Positions 9,058 through 17,432 of a stretch of 53,062 nucleotides of DNA are shown piece by piece. Under the pieces are notes generated by a model. That model was given only the letters and a program-made list of their open reading frames with translations. It was not told the DNA's origin and ran no database searches. The first letter of the stretch is position 1. Each line of letters starts with the position of its first letter. Where the stretch lies: NCBI GenBank assembly GCA_963205025.1, contig CAUJHO010000006.1, positions 1-53,062 of the forward strand. The letters run 5' to 3'. Origin of the DNA: Pseudomonadota bacterium (GTDB taxonomy: Bacteria > Pseudomonadota > Alphaproteobacteria > Caulobacterales > Caulobacteraceae). The position numbers and the translations under genes are program-made.

Positions 9058-9473
9058 GCCGGCTGGTCGTCGCCATCGTCTGTGGCCTGTTGTTCGGGGC
9101 CGGTCTGGTCCTCTCCGACATGGTCAATCCGGCGCGGGTGCTGGCGTTCCTGGATGTGGCCGGGGCCTGGGATCCGTCGCTGGCCCTGGTCATGGTCGGG
9201 GCCTTGATCCCGTCGTCCGTGGCCTATCTGTTGCGCCGCCGGATGGACGCGCCCGTGGCCGAGACGGCCTTTGCCGTTCCAGAGACCCGCCGTATCGACC
9301 GCGCGCTGGTCGGGGGCGCGATCCTGTTCGGGCTCGGTTGGGGTCTGGTGGGTCTGTGTCCGGGGCCGGCCCTGGCGGCGCTGGTGACCGGACTGTGGCC
9401 GGCGCTGGTTTTCGTGGCGGCGATGCTGGCGGGAATGATCCTGTTTCGTGTGACGCTGGACCGGTCGGCCTGA
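9054..9473 (+). CDS. YeeE/YedE-type membrane protein (second of pair)
   Basis: The 139-residue membrane protein has about four helices and starts [22 protein letters not shown]. It contains [22 protein letters not shown] and a [11 protein letters not shown] loop, typical of the partner half of split YeeE proteins (DUF6691 type). It is coupled to the preceding half by ATGA overlap. Together the two likely form one pseudo-symmetrical transporter for a sulfur compound. It ends 24 bases before the next gene. Confidence 0.8.
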   Translation: MSRLVVAIVCGLLFGAGLVLSDMVNPARVLAFLDVAGAWDPSLALVMVGALIPSSVAYLLRRRMDAPVAETAFAVPETRRIDRALVGGAILFGLGWGLVGLCPGPALAALVTGLWPALVFVAAMLAGMILFRVTLDRSA

Positions 9474-9497
9474 GAGCAGAAAAGAAAGTGGGACTTC

Positions 9498-9917
9498 ATG
9501 GATATTCGCCCGATTGACGCGACCCTGTCGGCGTCGCCGCAGATTGCTGCCGACGACATGATCGAGATTGCCCGTCTCGGCTTTCGCTCGGTGGTCTCGA
9601 ACCGCCCTGACGGCGAAGAGCCCGGACAGCCGCCTGCGCTCGACATCGCCGATGCGGCCAAGACGCTCGGCTTGCGCTTTACCCATATTCCGGTCGTCGG
9701 TGGCGCCATCGGAGACGATGAGGTGACGGCCTTCCGCAAGGCTCTGGACGACCTGCCCGGGCCGATCCTCGGTTTCTGTCGCACCGGCACGCGCACGACG
9801 ACGCTCTGGGCCCTGGCCCAGGCGGGGCAACAGCCCGTGGACGCCATTCTGGCGACGGCGGCGACCGCCGGCTATGATCTGAGCGGTCTGCGCGCCCGGC
9901 TGGAGGCGACGGGCTGA
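9498..9917 (+). CDS. DUF442/TIGR01244-type sulfur transferase-like protein
   Basis: The 139-residue cytosolic protein begins MDIRPIDATLSASPQIAADDM, the standard opening of the family often fused to Blh-type dioxygenases. It has a phosphatase-like loop FCRTGTRTTTLWA with a reactive Cys, shared with the dual-specificity-phosphatase fold and here thought to handle persulfide. In other bigR operons this domain sits at the N-terminus of Blh; here it is a separate gene. Preceded by AAAGAAAGTGGG rather than a strong SD. Confidence 0.8.
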   Translation: MDIRPIDATLSASPQIAADDMIEIARLGFRSVVSNRPDGEEPGQPPALDIADAAKTLGLRFTHIPVVGGAIGDDEVTAFRKALDDLPGPILGFCRTGTRTTTLWALAQAGQQPVDAILATAATAGYDLSGLRARLEATG

Positions 9918-9920
9918 TCC

Positions 9921-10715
9921 ATGCCCGACCTGTCGTTGTTGCAGTACTTGCTGGGGTCCGGTGCCGGGGCCCTGGTCGGGTTTTCGCTCGGCCTGGTTGG
10001 AGGCGGAGGCTCGATCCTGGCGGTGCCGCTGATCGTCTATCTGGTCGGGGTGCGTGATCCGCACCTGGCCATCGGAACCAGCGCCTTCGCGGTGGCCGCC
10101 AACGCCGGTGCCAACCTGCTGAATCATGCCCGCCACGGGACGGTAAAGTGGAAGATCGCCGGCCTGTTCGCGGCCGCCGGGGTGGTCGGGGCCCTGATCG
10201 GCTCGACCCTGGGCAAGGGATTTGATGGTGAAAAGCTGCTGGGTCTGTTCGCCTTGCTGATGCTGGGTGTCGGGGCGTTGATGCTGAGGGGCCGCTCAAC
10301 CGAAGGCGATCCAGATGTCGTCCTGACGCGCCAGAACGCGCCGAAGCTGCTGGCGACCGGCGGGGCGACCGGCCTCCTGTCCGGCTTCTTCGGGATCGGC
10401 GGCGGCTTCCTGATTGTACCCGGCCTGATGGCTTCGACCCGGATGCCCATCTACCAGGCGGTCGGATCATCCCTGGTGGGGGTGACGGCCTTCGGCCTGA
10501 CGACGGCGATCAACTATGCGGTCTCCGGCTGGGTTGACTGGGCGCTGGCGGGCGTCTTCATCGCCGGTGGGGTGGCCGGGGGCCTAGTCGGCGCGCGCCT
10601 GGCCAAGCGCCTGTCGGCCTCCAAGGGGATGCTGAACACCGTCTTTGCCAGTCTGATCTTCGTGGTGGCGGCCTATATGCTGTACCGCTCGGCCCAGGCC
10701 CTTGGGATGCTCTAG
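9921..10715 (+). CDS. TauE/SafE-family sulfite/sulfur exporter
   Basis: The 264-residue inner-membrane protein has about eight helices, with the repeated family motifs FSLGLVGGGGSILAVPLIVYLVGV near the N-terminus and GFFGIGGGFLIVPGLM in the second half. It probably exports the sulfite made by the persulfide dioxygenase encoded upstream. Last gene of the sulfur operon, three bases after the DUF442 gene. Its TAG overlaps the stop of the convergent Lrp-type regulator (CTAG). Confidence 0.88.
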   Translation: MPDLSLLQYLLGSGAGALVGFSLGLVGGGGSILAVPLIVYLVGVRDPHLAIGTSAFAVAANAGANLLNHARHGTVKWKIAGLFAAAGVVGALIGSTLGKGFDGEKLLGLFALLMLGVGALMLRGRSTEGDPDVVLTRQNAPKLLATGGATGLLSGFFGIGGGFLIVPGLMASTRMPIYQAVGSSLVGVTAFGLTTAINYAVSGWVDWALAGVFIAGGVAGGLVGARLAKRLSASKGMLNTVFASLIFVVAAYMLYRSAQALGML

Positions 10716-11188
10716 ACCGGCAGCGCGCCGCGCTTGACCACGGTTCGCATGGCGACGCTGGAGGAGACGCGGGTGACGCCGGGAATGCGGGTCAGTTCCT
10801 TGGAGTGGATGCGCTCCAAGTCATCGACGTCGCGACAGACCAGTCTGAGCAGATAGTCCGACGAGCCGGTCATCAGATAGCATTCGACGACCTCCGGCAC
10901 GGTGGCGATGGCGGTCTCGAACGCCGTCAGGGCCCCCTCGGCCTGGGACGACAGGGTGACGGTGACGAAGACCGAGATCGGCAGGCCGATGGCGCGCTCG
11001 TTGATGATGGCGGTGTAGCGGCTAATGACCTCTTCGGTCTCCAGTGCGCGCAGGCGACGCAGGCAGGCGCTCTCGGACAGGTTCACGGCGCGGGCCAGTT
11101 CGGCATTGGTCATGCGGCCGTCACGCTGGAGCGCGCGCAGCATCTTCCGATCCGTCTCATCGAGGGTCGTGGCAGAAATCGTCTTCAT
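10712..11188 (-). CDS. Lrp/AsnC-family regulator, probable regulator of ald
   Basis: The 158-residue protein has an N-terminal HTH (LDETDRKMLRALQRDGRMTNAELARAVNLSESACLRRLRALE) and a C-terminal RAM ligand domain with EVVECYLMTGSSDYLLRLVCRD. I chose the ATG giving MKTISATTLDETD; a longer frame upstream would cross the palindrome. It is divergent from alanine dehydrogenase with 113 bases between starts, the same arrangement as AldR/ald in other bacteria, so it is probably an amino-acid-responsive activator of ald. Confidence 0.88.
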   Translation of the reverse strand: MKTISATTLDETDRKMLRALQRDGRMTNAELARAVNLSESACLRRLRALETEEVISRYTAIINERAIGLPISVFVTVTLSSQAEGALTAFETAIATVPEVVECYLMTGSSDYLLRLVCRDVDDLERIHSKELTRIPGVTRVSSSVAMRTVVKRGALPV

Positions 11189-11199
11189 GGGCGCGCTTG

Positions 11200-11216
11200 C
11201 TCGCAGATTCTGCGAG
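11200..11216. promoter_or_regulatory. Palindrome between Lrp-type regulator and ald (candidate operator)
   Basis: CTCGCAGA-T-TCTGCGAG is a perfect 8-1-8 inverted repeat that starts 12 bases from the regulator's start codon and 86 bases from that of ald. Lrp/AsnC proteins bind dyad sites of about 15-17 bp with an AT-rich centre. Autoregulation plus control of ald is inferred from position. Confidence 0.55.
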
Positions 11217-11301
11217 TGTACTGCGTTTATGTGTCGAAAAGAACAGGAACCTGCGGTCCGCTCGCCGCTATTTTCCGCTCGCCTCAAACGGGAGAGAGAT
11301 C

Positions 11302-12414
11302 ATGCGCGTCGGCGTGCCCAAGGAAATCAAGAAGAACGAACATCGGATCGGTCTGACGCCGACGGCGGTGCGTGAATACGTCGCCCACGGACACACGGTG
11401 GCCATCCAGAAGGGTGCCGGCGAAGGCGCGGGTTTCTCCGACAAGGACTATACGGCGGCGGGGGCCACCATCCTGCCGGACGCCCAGTCGGTGTTCGACA
11501 ACAGCGACATGATCGTCAAGGTCAAGGAGCCGCAAAAGGTCGAGTGGGAGATGCTGCGCCCCGACCAGATCCTGTTCACCTATCTGCACCTGGCCCCGGA
11601 CCCGGATCAGACCCACGGCCTGTTGAACTCGGGCTGTGCGGCGGTCGCCTATGAGACGGTGACCGACGCCAAGGGCGGGCTGCCGCTGCTGGCGCCGATG
11701 TCAGAGGTGGCGGGCCGGATCGCGGTGTTCTCGGCGGCGGAAACCCTGCTCAAGCACAACGGCGGCATGGGTCTGCTGTTCTGTGGCGTGCCGGGCGTGG
11801 CCCCGGCGCGGGTCGTGGTTCTGGGCGGCGGCGTCGTCGGCCTGAACGCGGCGCGCATGGCCCTGGGCCTGGGGGCCGAAGTCGTGGTGATGGAACGCTC
11901 GATCCCGCGCATGGCCTATATCGACGAGGTGACCGGCGGCCGCGTCATCACCCGCTATTCCTCGATCAACGCCATCGAGGAAGAGATCATCAAGGCCGAT
12001 GTCGTGATCGGTGCCGTGCTGGTGCCGGGGGCGTCGGCACCCAAGCTGGTCAGCCGCGACGACCTCAAGAAGATGAAGAACGGCTCGGTGCTGGTGGACG
12101 TCGCCATCGACCAGGGCGGCTGCTTCGAAACCAGCCATCCGACCACCCACGAAGACCCGACCTATGTGATCGACGGCGTCGTCCACTACTGCGTGGCCAA
12201 TATGCCCGGCGCGGCCCCGCGCACATCGTCGGAGGCGTTGAACAACGCCACCCTGCCGTTCGGCCTGATGCTGGCCGACAAGGGACTGGATGCGCTCAAG
12301 GCCAATCCGCACCTGGCGCGCGGCCTGAACGTGATGGGCGGCAAGCTGACCAATCCGGCGGTGGCCGAGGCCCTGAACATGGAATGGGTCGATCCCTACG
12401 GGGCCTGGAAGTAG
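11302..12414 (+). CDS. ald: Alanine dehydrogenase
   Basis: The 370-residue NAD-dependent enzyme interconverts L-alanine and pyruvate plus ammonia, for alanine catabolism or nitrogen assimilation. It shows MRVGVPKEIKKNEHRIGLTP, FTYLHLAPD with the catalytic His, the NAD-binding VVLGGGVVGLNAARMALGLGA, and LVDVAIDQGG with the catalytic Asp. The length is standard. GGGAGAGA lies just before the ATG. Transcription is divergent from the Lrp-type gene. A REP-like element follows within 11 bases of its stop. Confidence 0.97.
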   Translation: MRVGVPKEIKKNEHRIGLTPTAVREYVAHGHTVAIQKGAGEGAGFSDKDYTAAGATILPDAQSVFDNSDMIVKVKEPQKVEWEMLRPDQILFTYLHLAPDPDQTHGLLNSGCAAVAYETVTDAKGGLPLLAPMSEVAGRIAVFSAAETLLKHNGGMGLLFCGVPGVAPARVVVLGGGVVGLNAARMALGLGAEVVVMERSIPRMAYIDEVTGGRVITRYSSINAIEEEIIKADVVIGAVLVPGASAPKLVSRDDLKKMKNGSVLVDVAIDQGGCFETSHPTTHEDPTYVIDGVVHYCVANMPGAAPRTSSEALNNATLPFGLMLADKGLDALKANPHLARGLNVMGGKLTNPAVAEALNMEWVDPYGAWK

Positions 12415-12424
12415 GTGGGAGCAG

Positions 12425-12589
12425 CCCTTCTCCCCCTGTGGGAGAAGGTGTCGCCCGAAGGGTGACGGATGAGGGGTCGAGCCGACCCCTCAGTTTCGTC
12501 ACCTAGTGGGTCGAGAGGGCTGAGCCGCGGCAATCGCCCCCTCATCCGACCGGCTCTGCCGGCCACCTTCTCCCACGAGGGGAGAAGGG
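12425..12589. repeat. REP-like bipartite palindromic element
   Basis: The left half is a hairpin, CCTTCTCCC...GGGAGAAGG (12426-12448), followed by GACGGATGAGGGG. The right half mirrors it with CCCCTCATCCGAC and then CCTTCTCCC...GGGGAGAAGG ending at 12588. The two halves are also complementary to each other over the GGATGAGGGG/CCCCTCATCC arms. This is the usual look of repeated extragenic palindromes in Caulobacterales genomes. It lies between convergent genes (ald and the thiolase) and may act as a terminator. A related element is at 35806-35954. Confidence 0.75.
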
Positions 12590-12595
12590 ACCACA

Positions 12596-13798
12596 TCAAT
12601 AGATTTCGAACAGGCCCGCCGCGCCCATACCCCCGCCGACACACATGGTGACGACGCCGTATCTGGCGCCGCGGCGCTTGCCCTCGATCAGGACATGGCC
12701 GGTCATCCGCGCGCCCGACATGCCGTAGGGGTGGCCGATGGAAATGGCCCCGCCCGAGACATTCAGCCGGTCATTGGGAATGCCCAGCTTGTCGCGGCAA
12801 TACAGAACCTGGACCGCAAAGGCTTCGTTCAGCTCCCAGATGCCGATGTCGTCCACCGTCAGGCCGTGGGCCTTCAAGAGCTTGGGCACCGCAAAGACCG
12901 GGCCGATCCCCATTTCGTCAGGATCACAGCCAGCCACGGCCATGCCGCGATAGGCCCCCAGCGGGGTCAGGCCACGCTTTTCGGCCTCTTTCGCCGCCAT
13001 GATCACCGAGGCCGAGGCCCCGTCCGACAGCTGTGAGGCGTTGCCGGCGGTGATGAACTTGCCTTCCTTGATCTCCTGACCGCCGGGGAAGACGGTCTTG
13101 AGCGACTTCAGACCCTCGAGGGTGGTGTCGGCGCGGTTGCCTTCGTCCTTCGACAGGGTGACCTCGCGGGCCGAGGTTTCGCCGGTGGTCTTGTCCAGCA
13201 CCTGCATGGTCGTGGTCATGGGCACGATCTCGGCGTCGAACCGGCCCTCGGCCTGGGCGGCGGCAGTGCGTTGCTGGGACTGGAGCGCATACTCGTCCTG
13301 GGCGTCGCGCGAGATGCCGTAGCGTGCGGACACGACCTCGGCCGTTTCCAGCATGGACATGTACATGTGCGGCTGAAGCTTGAGCAGGTCGGCGTCGGCG
13401 GCCCGGAACATGTTCATGTGGCCGTTCTGGACCAGCGAGATGCTCTCCAGACCGCCACCGACGGTGATCGGCATGCCGTCGACGATCACCTGTTTGGCCG
13501 CCGTGGCGATGGCCATCAGGCCCGAGGCGCACTGGCGGTCCAGGCTCATGCCCGAGACGACGGTGGGGAAGCCGGCGGCCATGGCGATCTGGCGCGCGAC
13601 ATTGGTGCCGGTCGAGCCCTGCTGCAGGGCCGCCCCCATGACCACATCTTCGATCTCGGCGGGATCGACCCCGGCGCGCTCGACGGCGTGTCTGACGGCG
13701 TGGGCCCCGAGCTGTTGGGCCTGGGTGTCGTTGAAGGCCCCGCGATAGGCCTTGCCGATCGGGGTGCGGGCGGTCGAGACGATAACGGCTTCACGCAT
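12596..13798 (-). CDS. Thiolase (acetyl-CoA acetyltransferase / 3-ketoacyl-CoA thiolase)
   Basis: The 400-residue thiolase has [12 protein letters not shown] with the acyl-accepting Cys, [18 protein letters not shown] with the catalytic His, and [16 protein letters not shown] with the second catalytic Cys. It cleaves 3-ketoacyl-CoA with CoA or condenses two acyl-CoAs. It sits three bases downstream of an SDR gene in what is probably a two-gene beta-oxidation-type operon. Chain-length preference cannot be read from the sequence. Confidence 0.93.
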   Translation of the reverse strand: MREAVIVSTARTPIGKAYRGAFNDTQAQQLGAHAVRHAVERAGVDPAEIEDVVMGAALQQGSTGTNVARQIAMAAGFPTVVSGMSLDRQCASGLMAIATAAKQVIVDGMPITVGGGLESISLVQNGHMNMFRAADADLLKLQPHMYMSMLETAEVVSARYGISRDAQDEYALQSQQRTAAAQAEGRFDAEIVPMTTTMQVLDKTTGETSAREVTLSKDEGNRADTTLEGLKSLKTVFPGGQEIKEGKFITAGNASQLSDGASASVIMAAKEAEKRGLTPLGAYRGMAVAGCDPDEMGIGPVFAVPKLLKAHGLTVDDIGIWELNEAFAVQVLYCRDKLGIPNDRLNVSGGAISIGHPYGMSGARMTGHVLIEGKRRGARYGVVTMCVGGGMGAAGLFEIY

Positions 13799-13801
13799 GG
13801 G

Positions 13802-14713
13802 TCAGGCTCCTGCTTTGGCCCTGGCGGCCTTGGTCATTTCAAGCATCCCCTGGGCGGCGCCACTCGCGGGAACGATCTGGCCTTCGGGATCCTGGACCTC
13901 GGCCCAGTCGGCGGCGACCCGTTCAGCGGCGTCGGAGCCATCGGCGAAGATCCCTTGCGTCAGGGTGACATGGGCGGCCTCGAAGCCACCCGCCCCGGCG
14001 CACAGGATGGCGCGGCTCGGGGCATTCTCGCTGACCAGATGCAGCAGGCCCGGCGACACCAGATCCGGGCGGATGGCGTCCAGGTCCAGCGCCCCGCCAA
14101 GGTCCTCGGTCATGCGGGTGGCGGCGGTCGGGGCCAGGCTGTTGACGCGGATGTCGTATTTGGCACCCTCGATGGCCAGGGTCTGCATCAGGCCGACCAG
14201 ACCCATCTTGGCCGCAGCATAGTTCGACTGGCCGAAGTTGCCGTACAGGCCCGACGACGAGGTGGTCATGGCGATGCGGCCATAGGTCTGGGCGCGCATG
14301 ATCTCCCAGACCGCCTTGGAGCAGATCACCGCCCCCATCAGGTGGACCTCGAGCACGAAGCGGAAGTCGTCCAGCTCCATCTTGGCAAAGGTCTTGTCGC
14401 GCAGGACCCCGGCGTTGTTCACCAGAATGTCGACCCGGCCCCAGGTGTCCATCGCCGACTGGACCATGGCCTGAACGCCGTCGACGTCGGTGACCGAACA
14501 GGCCGCCGCGATAGCCTCGCCGCCGGCGGCGATAATTTCGGCGGCCACCTGTTCCGCCGGGGTGGCCGATCCACCGGTCCCGTCGCGTCCGCCGCCAAAA
14601 TCATTGACGACGACCTTGCAGCCGCGCCGGCCCAGCGCCAGCGCATGCTGGCGGCCCAGGCCGCCTCCGGCCCCGGTGACGATGGCGACCCGGTCGTCAA
14701 AGCGAATGGTCAT
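13802..14713 (-). CDS. SDR dehydrogenase similar to MFE-2 hydroxyacyl-CoA dehydrogenase domain
   Basis: The 303-residue short-chain dehydrogenase shows VTGAGGGLGRQHALALGRRG, VVNDFGG, ILVNNAGVLRDKTFAKM and the catalytic SSSGLYGNFGQSNYAAAKMGLVGL (Ser, Tyr, Lys). The NDFGG and NAGVLRD motifs are typical of the hydroxyacyl-CoA dehydrogenase part of peroxisomal multifunctional enzyme type 2. With the thiolase three bases downstream, it likely catalyses the 3-hydroxyacyl-CoA to 3-ketoacyl-CoA step. I chose the ATG at 14713, preceded by CCGGAG. Confidence 0.88.
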   Translation of the reverse strand: MTIRFDDRVAIVTGAGGGLGRQHALALGRRGCKVVVNDFGGGRDGTGGSATPAEQVAAEIIAAGGEAIAAACSVTDVDGVQAMVQSAMDTWGRVDILVNNAGVLRDKTFAKMELDDFRFVLEVHLMGAVICSKAVWEIMRAQTYGRIAMTTSSSGLYGNFGQSNYAAAKMGLVGLMQTLAIEGAKYDIRVNSLAPTAATRMTEDLGGALDLDAIRPDLVSPGLLHLVSENAPSRAILCAGAGGFEAAHVTLTQGIFADGSDAAERVAADWAEVQDPEGQIVPASGAAQGMLEMTKAARAKAGA

Positions 14714-14726
14714 GGCGGCTCCGGTA

Positions 14727-14780
14727 ATTGTTCGACAATCCTGTTCTCCTCCGTTTAGGCGTGCTTGCCTGTGGCAAGCA
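14727..14780. promoter_or_regulatory. Two palindromes between SDR and rfbC
   Basis: The 107-base divergent gap has two perfect inverted repeats: ATTGT-TCG-ACAAT at 14727-14739 and TGCTTGCC-TGT-GGCAAGCA at 14762-14780. Either could be an operator of a TetR- or GntR-like regulator that is not encoded in the window. The second lies 40 bases upstream of the rfbC start. Confidence 0.45.
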
Positions 14781-14820
14781 AGAGCTTCCCGAACGGGCGC
14801 GGGCATGGTTTGACGGACCC

Positions 14821-15387
14821 ATGCAGGTGACTGACCTCGAGATTCCCGGCTGCTGGCTGATCGGAGCGCCAGCACGGCATCGTGACGCGCGCGGCTGGTT
14901 CAGTGAACACTGGAGCCGCCGCACCTTCGAGTCGGTCGGGCAGGGCCACACCTGGGTGCAGGACAATCTGGCCTGGACCGAGAAGGCCGGGACCGTGCGG
15001 GGGCTGCATTTCCAGTCGCCGCCGTCGGCCCAGGCCAAGCTGGTGTCCGTCCTGCGCGGCGCGGTGCTGGATGTGGTGGTGGATATCCGCAGAGGCTCGC
15101 CGACCTATGGTCGCCACGTCCGGGCCGAGCTGAGCGCCGAAAACGGCCTGATGATGCTGGCCCCGCGCGGCACGGCCCATGGTCTGGTCACGCTCAAGGA
15201 CGACACCCTGGTGATGTACAAGGTCGACGGTTTTTTCGACCTGGCGAATGATCGCACCCTCAGGTGGAATGATCCTGCCCTGGGCATCGACTGGCCCGGG
15301 GTCGCCGGCACCCTGGTGTCGGACAAGGACGCCGTGGCTCCACTGCTGGCTGAGCTGCCGGCCTATTTCGAGTGGGACGGCGCATGA
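14821..15387 (+). CDS. rfbC: dTDP-4-dehydrorhamnose 3,5-epimerase
   Basis: The 188-residue cupin enzyme epimerises C3 and C5 of dTDP-4-keto-6-deoxyglucose during dTDP-L-rhamnose synthesis. RGLHFQSPPSAQAKLVSVLRG holds the catalytic His and a conserved Lys, and TLVMYKVDGFFD the catalytic Tyr. I chose the ATG at 14821 because the sequence matches the family only from MQVTDLEIPG. The stop overlaps the rfbB ATG (ATGA). Confidence 0.95.
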   Translation: MQVTDLEIPGCWLIGAPARHRDARGWFSEHWSRRTFESVGQGHTWVQDNLAWTEKAGTVRGLHFQSPPSAQAKLVSVLRGAVLDVVVDIRRGSPTYGRHVRAELSAENGLMMLAPRGTAHGLVTLKDDTLVMYKVDGFFDLANDRTLRWNDPALGIDWPGVAGTLVSDKDAVAPLLAELPAYFEWDGA

Positions 15388-16433
15388 GGGTCCTGGTCAC
15401 CGGCGGCTCAGGTTTCATCGGCTCGGCGGTGGCGCGCGCCCTGGTCGCGCGCGGCAGCGAGCAGGTCGGGGTTCTGGATGCCCTGACCTATGCCGCCAAT
15501 CCGGCGACCCTGGCGAGCCTTGAGGGCCGCGACGACTTTCGGTTCTTCCGAGCCGATGTGCGCGACCGGGCTGCCGTGCAGGCAGCGTTCGAGACGCTCA
15601 GGCCGCAGGCGGTGCTGCATCTGGCGGCCGAAACCCATGTCGACCGGTCCATCGACGGGCCGGGCATTTTCGTCGAGACCAATCTGGGCGGCACCCAGGT
15701 GATGCTGGACGTCGCCGAGCAGTACCGGCGAAGCCTGCCGGCTGCCGAGGCGGAAGGCTTCCGGTTCGTCCATGTCTCGACCGATGAGGTGTTCGGCGCG
15801 CTGGAGCTGGACGAGGCCCCGTTCACCGAGGCCAGCCCGTACAGGCCGCGCTCACCCTATGCGGCGTCCAAGGCCGGGGCCGACCATCTGGCGCGGGCCT
15901 GGCATGAGACCTACGGCCTGCCGGTCATCCTGACCAATTGTTCGAACAACTACGGCCCCTATCAGCATCCAGAGAAGCTGATTCCGATGATAGCCCTGCG
16001 CGGCCTGTCGGGGGACAGTCTGCCGGTCTATGGCGACGGCTTGCAGGTCCGGGACTGGCTCCATGTCGAGGACCATGCCGAGGCCCTGCTGGCCGTGCTC
16101 GACCGGGGCGTGGCCGGCCGGACCTATCTGGTCGGGGCGCGGGCCGAGAGGACTAATCTGGAGATGGTCGCGGCGATCTGTTCGGCGCTGGACGAGATGT
16201 CGCCCGCCGGGGCACCGCACCTGCGCCTGGTCGGTCATGTCCCGGACCGGCCGGGGCATGATCGGCGCTATGGCATCGACCCGACGCGGATCGAGACGGA
16301 GCTGGGCTGGCGAGCCGGTCGGGGGCTGACAGAGGGTCTGGCGGCGACGGTGCGCTGGTACGCGGATCACGCCGACTGGTGGCAGCCGATGCTGGCAGGC
16401 GGTGCCCTGGCCCGGCGCGGTCAGGCTCGATGA
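15384..16433 (+). CDS. rfbB: dTDP-glucose 4,6-dehydratase
   Basis: The 349-residue extended SDR enzyme converts dTDP-glucose to dTDP-4-keto-6-deoxyglucose. It has VTGGSGFIGSAVARAL for NAD binding, LAAETHVDRSIDGPG, VSTDEVFGALELDEAPFTE with the Thr-Asp-Glu catalytic set, and SPYAASKAGADHLARAWHETYGLP with Tyr and Lys. It overlaps rfbC and rfbD by four bases each. The order is C-B-D. Confidence 0.96.
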   Translation: MRVLVTGGSGFIGSAVARALVARGSEQVGVLDALTYAANPATLASLEGRDDFRFFRADVRDRAAVQAAFETLRPQAVLHLAAETHVDRSIDGPGIFVETNLGGTQVMLDVAEQYRRSLPAAEAEGFRFVHVSTDEVFGALELDEAPFTEASPYRPRSPYAASKAGADHLARAWHETYGLPVILTNCSNNYGPYQHPEKLIPMIALRGLSGDSLPVYGDGLQVRDWLHVEDHAEALLAVLDRGVAGRTYLVGARAERTNLEMVAAICSALDEMSPAGAPHLRLVGHVPDRPGHDRRYGIDPTRIETELGWRAGRGLTEGLAATVRWYADHADWWQPMLAGGALARRGQAR

Positions 16434-17332
16434 CGCGGGTTCTGGTCCTCGGCCGCCGAGGGCAGCTGGCCCGGGCCCTGGCGTCGACGCCCTGGCCGGT
16501 CGGCTGGCGGGTCGCATTTGCCGGGCGTGACGATGTCGACCTTGCCGGGATCGAGGCCATACCGGAGATCCTGAACCAGACCCGTCCCGATGTGGTCATC
16601 AATACGGTCGCCTATACCGCCGTCGATGCGGCCGAGGACCATCGCGAAGCGGCCTTCATCCTGAATGCCGAAGTGCCGGAGGCCGTGGCCCAGGCCTGCC
16701 GCGCGGCCGGCCGGCTGCTGATCCACCTGTCGACCGACTATGTCTTCGGCGGGACGGACGAGGGGCCCTACGACGAAGCAGCCCGGCCCGATCCGGTGAA
16801 CGTCTATGGCCGCTCCAAGGCCGAGGGCGAGGCGCGGACCCTGGCGGCCTGCCCGGACGCCACGGTCGTACGCACGGCCTGGCTGATGTCGGCGGACAGC
16901 GGCTTTCTGGCGACGATGGCGCGCCGCGCCGCCACAGGAGAGCCGTTGCGAGTGGTCGACGACCAGCGCGGAAATCCGACCCTGGCCGCGGACCTGGCGG
17001 CGGCGCTGGTGCGGGTTGCGGCCGATCGTCTGGCCGGGCGGGGGGCTCCGGGTCTGTTGCACATGGCCGGGCCGTCAGAGGCGACCTGGTTCGACGTTGC
17101 CCGCGCGGTTGTCGCCACCCTGAATCCGGGGGCGGACCTGCAACCGATCTCGTCATTCGATTATGTGTCGAAAGCGCAACGCCCGCGAGATTCCCGCCTG
17201 GATGTCCTGCGACTGCAGCATATCCATGGTATCGCTCTGCGTCCTTGGCCCGAATGGGTCGCGGAGGCGGCGCGCGGCTGCCATATCTTGGCCGCAAGTC
17301 GTCTGGAAGATCGGCATCAATCTGGCGATTGA
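16430..17332 (+). CDS. rfbD: dTDP-4-dehydrorhamnose reductase
   Basis: The 300-residue NAD(P)H enzyme performs the last step to dTDP-L-rhamnose. It shows VLVLGRRGQLARAL, VVINTVAYTAVDAAEDHREAAF, HLSTDYVFGGTDEGPYDE and VNVYGRSKAEGE with the catalytic Tyr and Lys. The final 20 residues after WVAEAARG are unlike the usual end and may be a read-through extension. No rfbA (thymidylyltransferase) is in the window, so the pathway needs a copy elsewhere. Confidence 0.94.
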   Translation: MTRVLVLGRRGQLARALASTPWPVGWRVAFAGRDDVDLAGIEAIPEILNQTRPDVVINTVAYTAVDAAEDHREAAFILNAEVPEAVAQACRAAGRLLIHLSTDYVFGGTDEGPYDEAARPDPVNVYGRSKAEGEARTLAACPDATVVRTAWLMSADSGFLATMARRAATGEPLRVVDDQRGNPTLAADLAAALVRVAADRLAGRGAPGLLHMAGPSEATWFDVARAVVATLNPGADLQPISSFDYVSKAQRPRDSRLDVLRLQHIHGIALRPWPEWVAEAARGCHILAASRLEDRHQSGD

Positions 17333-17432
17333 AGCGCTTTGTGGCTGGAACCAGACCAGCTTCAGGTCGTTTGACGTTGAAGGTCGCGTGGCGGATGCGC
17401 CGCGCGGCGAATGAGAAACAAGGGATTTAGAC

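Noticed and set aside
8691..10136. 481-codon open frame on the minus strand across the sulfur operon
   Set aside because: Opposite four real genes with membrane or catalytic motifs. Gln/Arg-rich shadow.
13271..14758. 495-codon open frame on the plus strand
   Set aside because: Antisense to the thiolase and SDR genes. It is His/Gly-rich as expected from an antisense frame.
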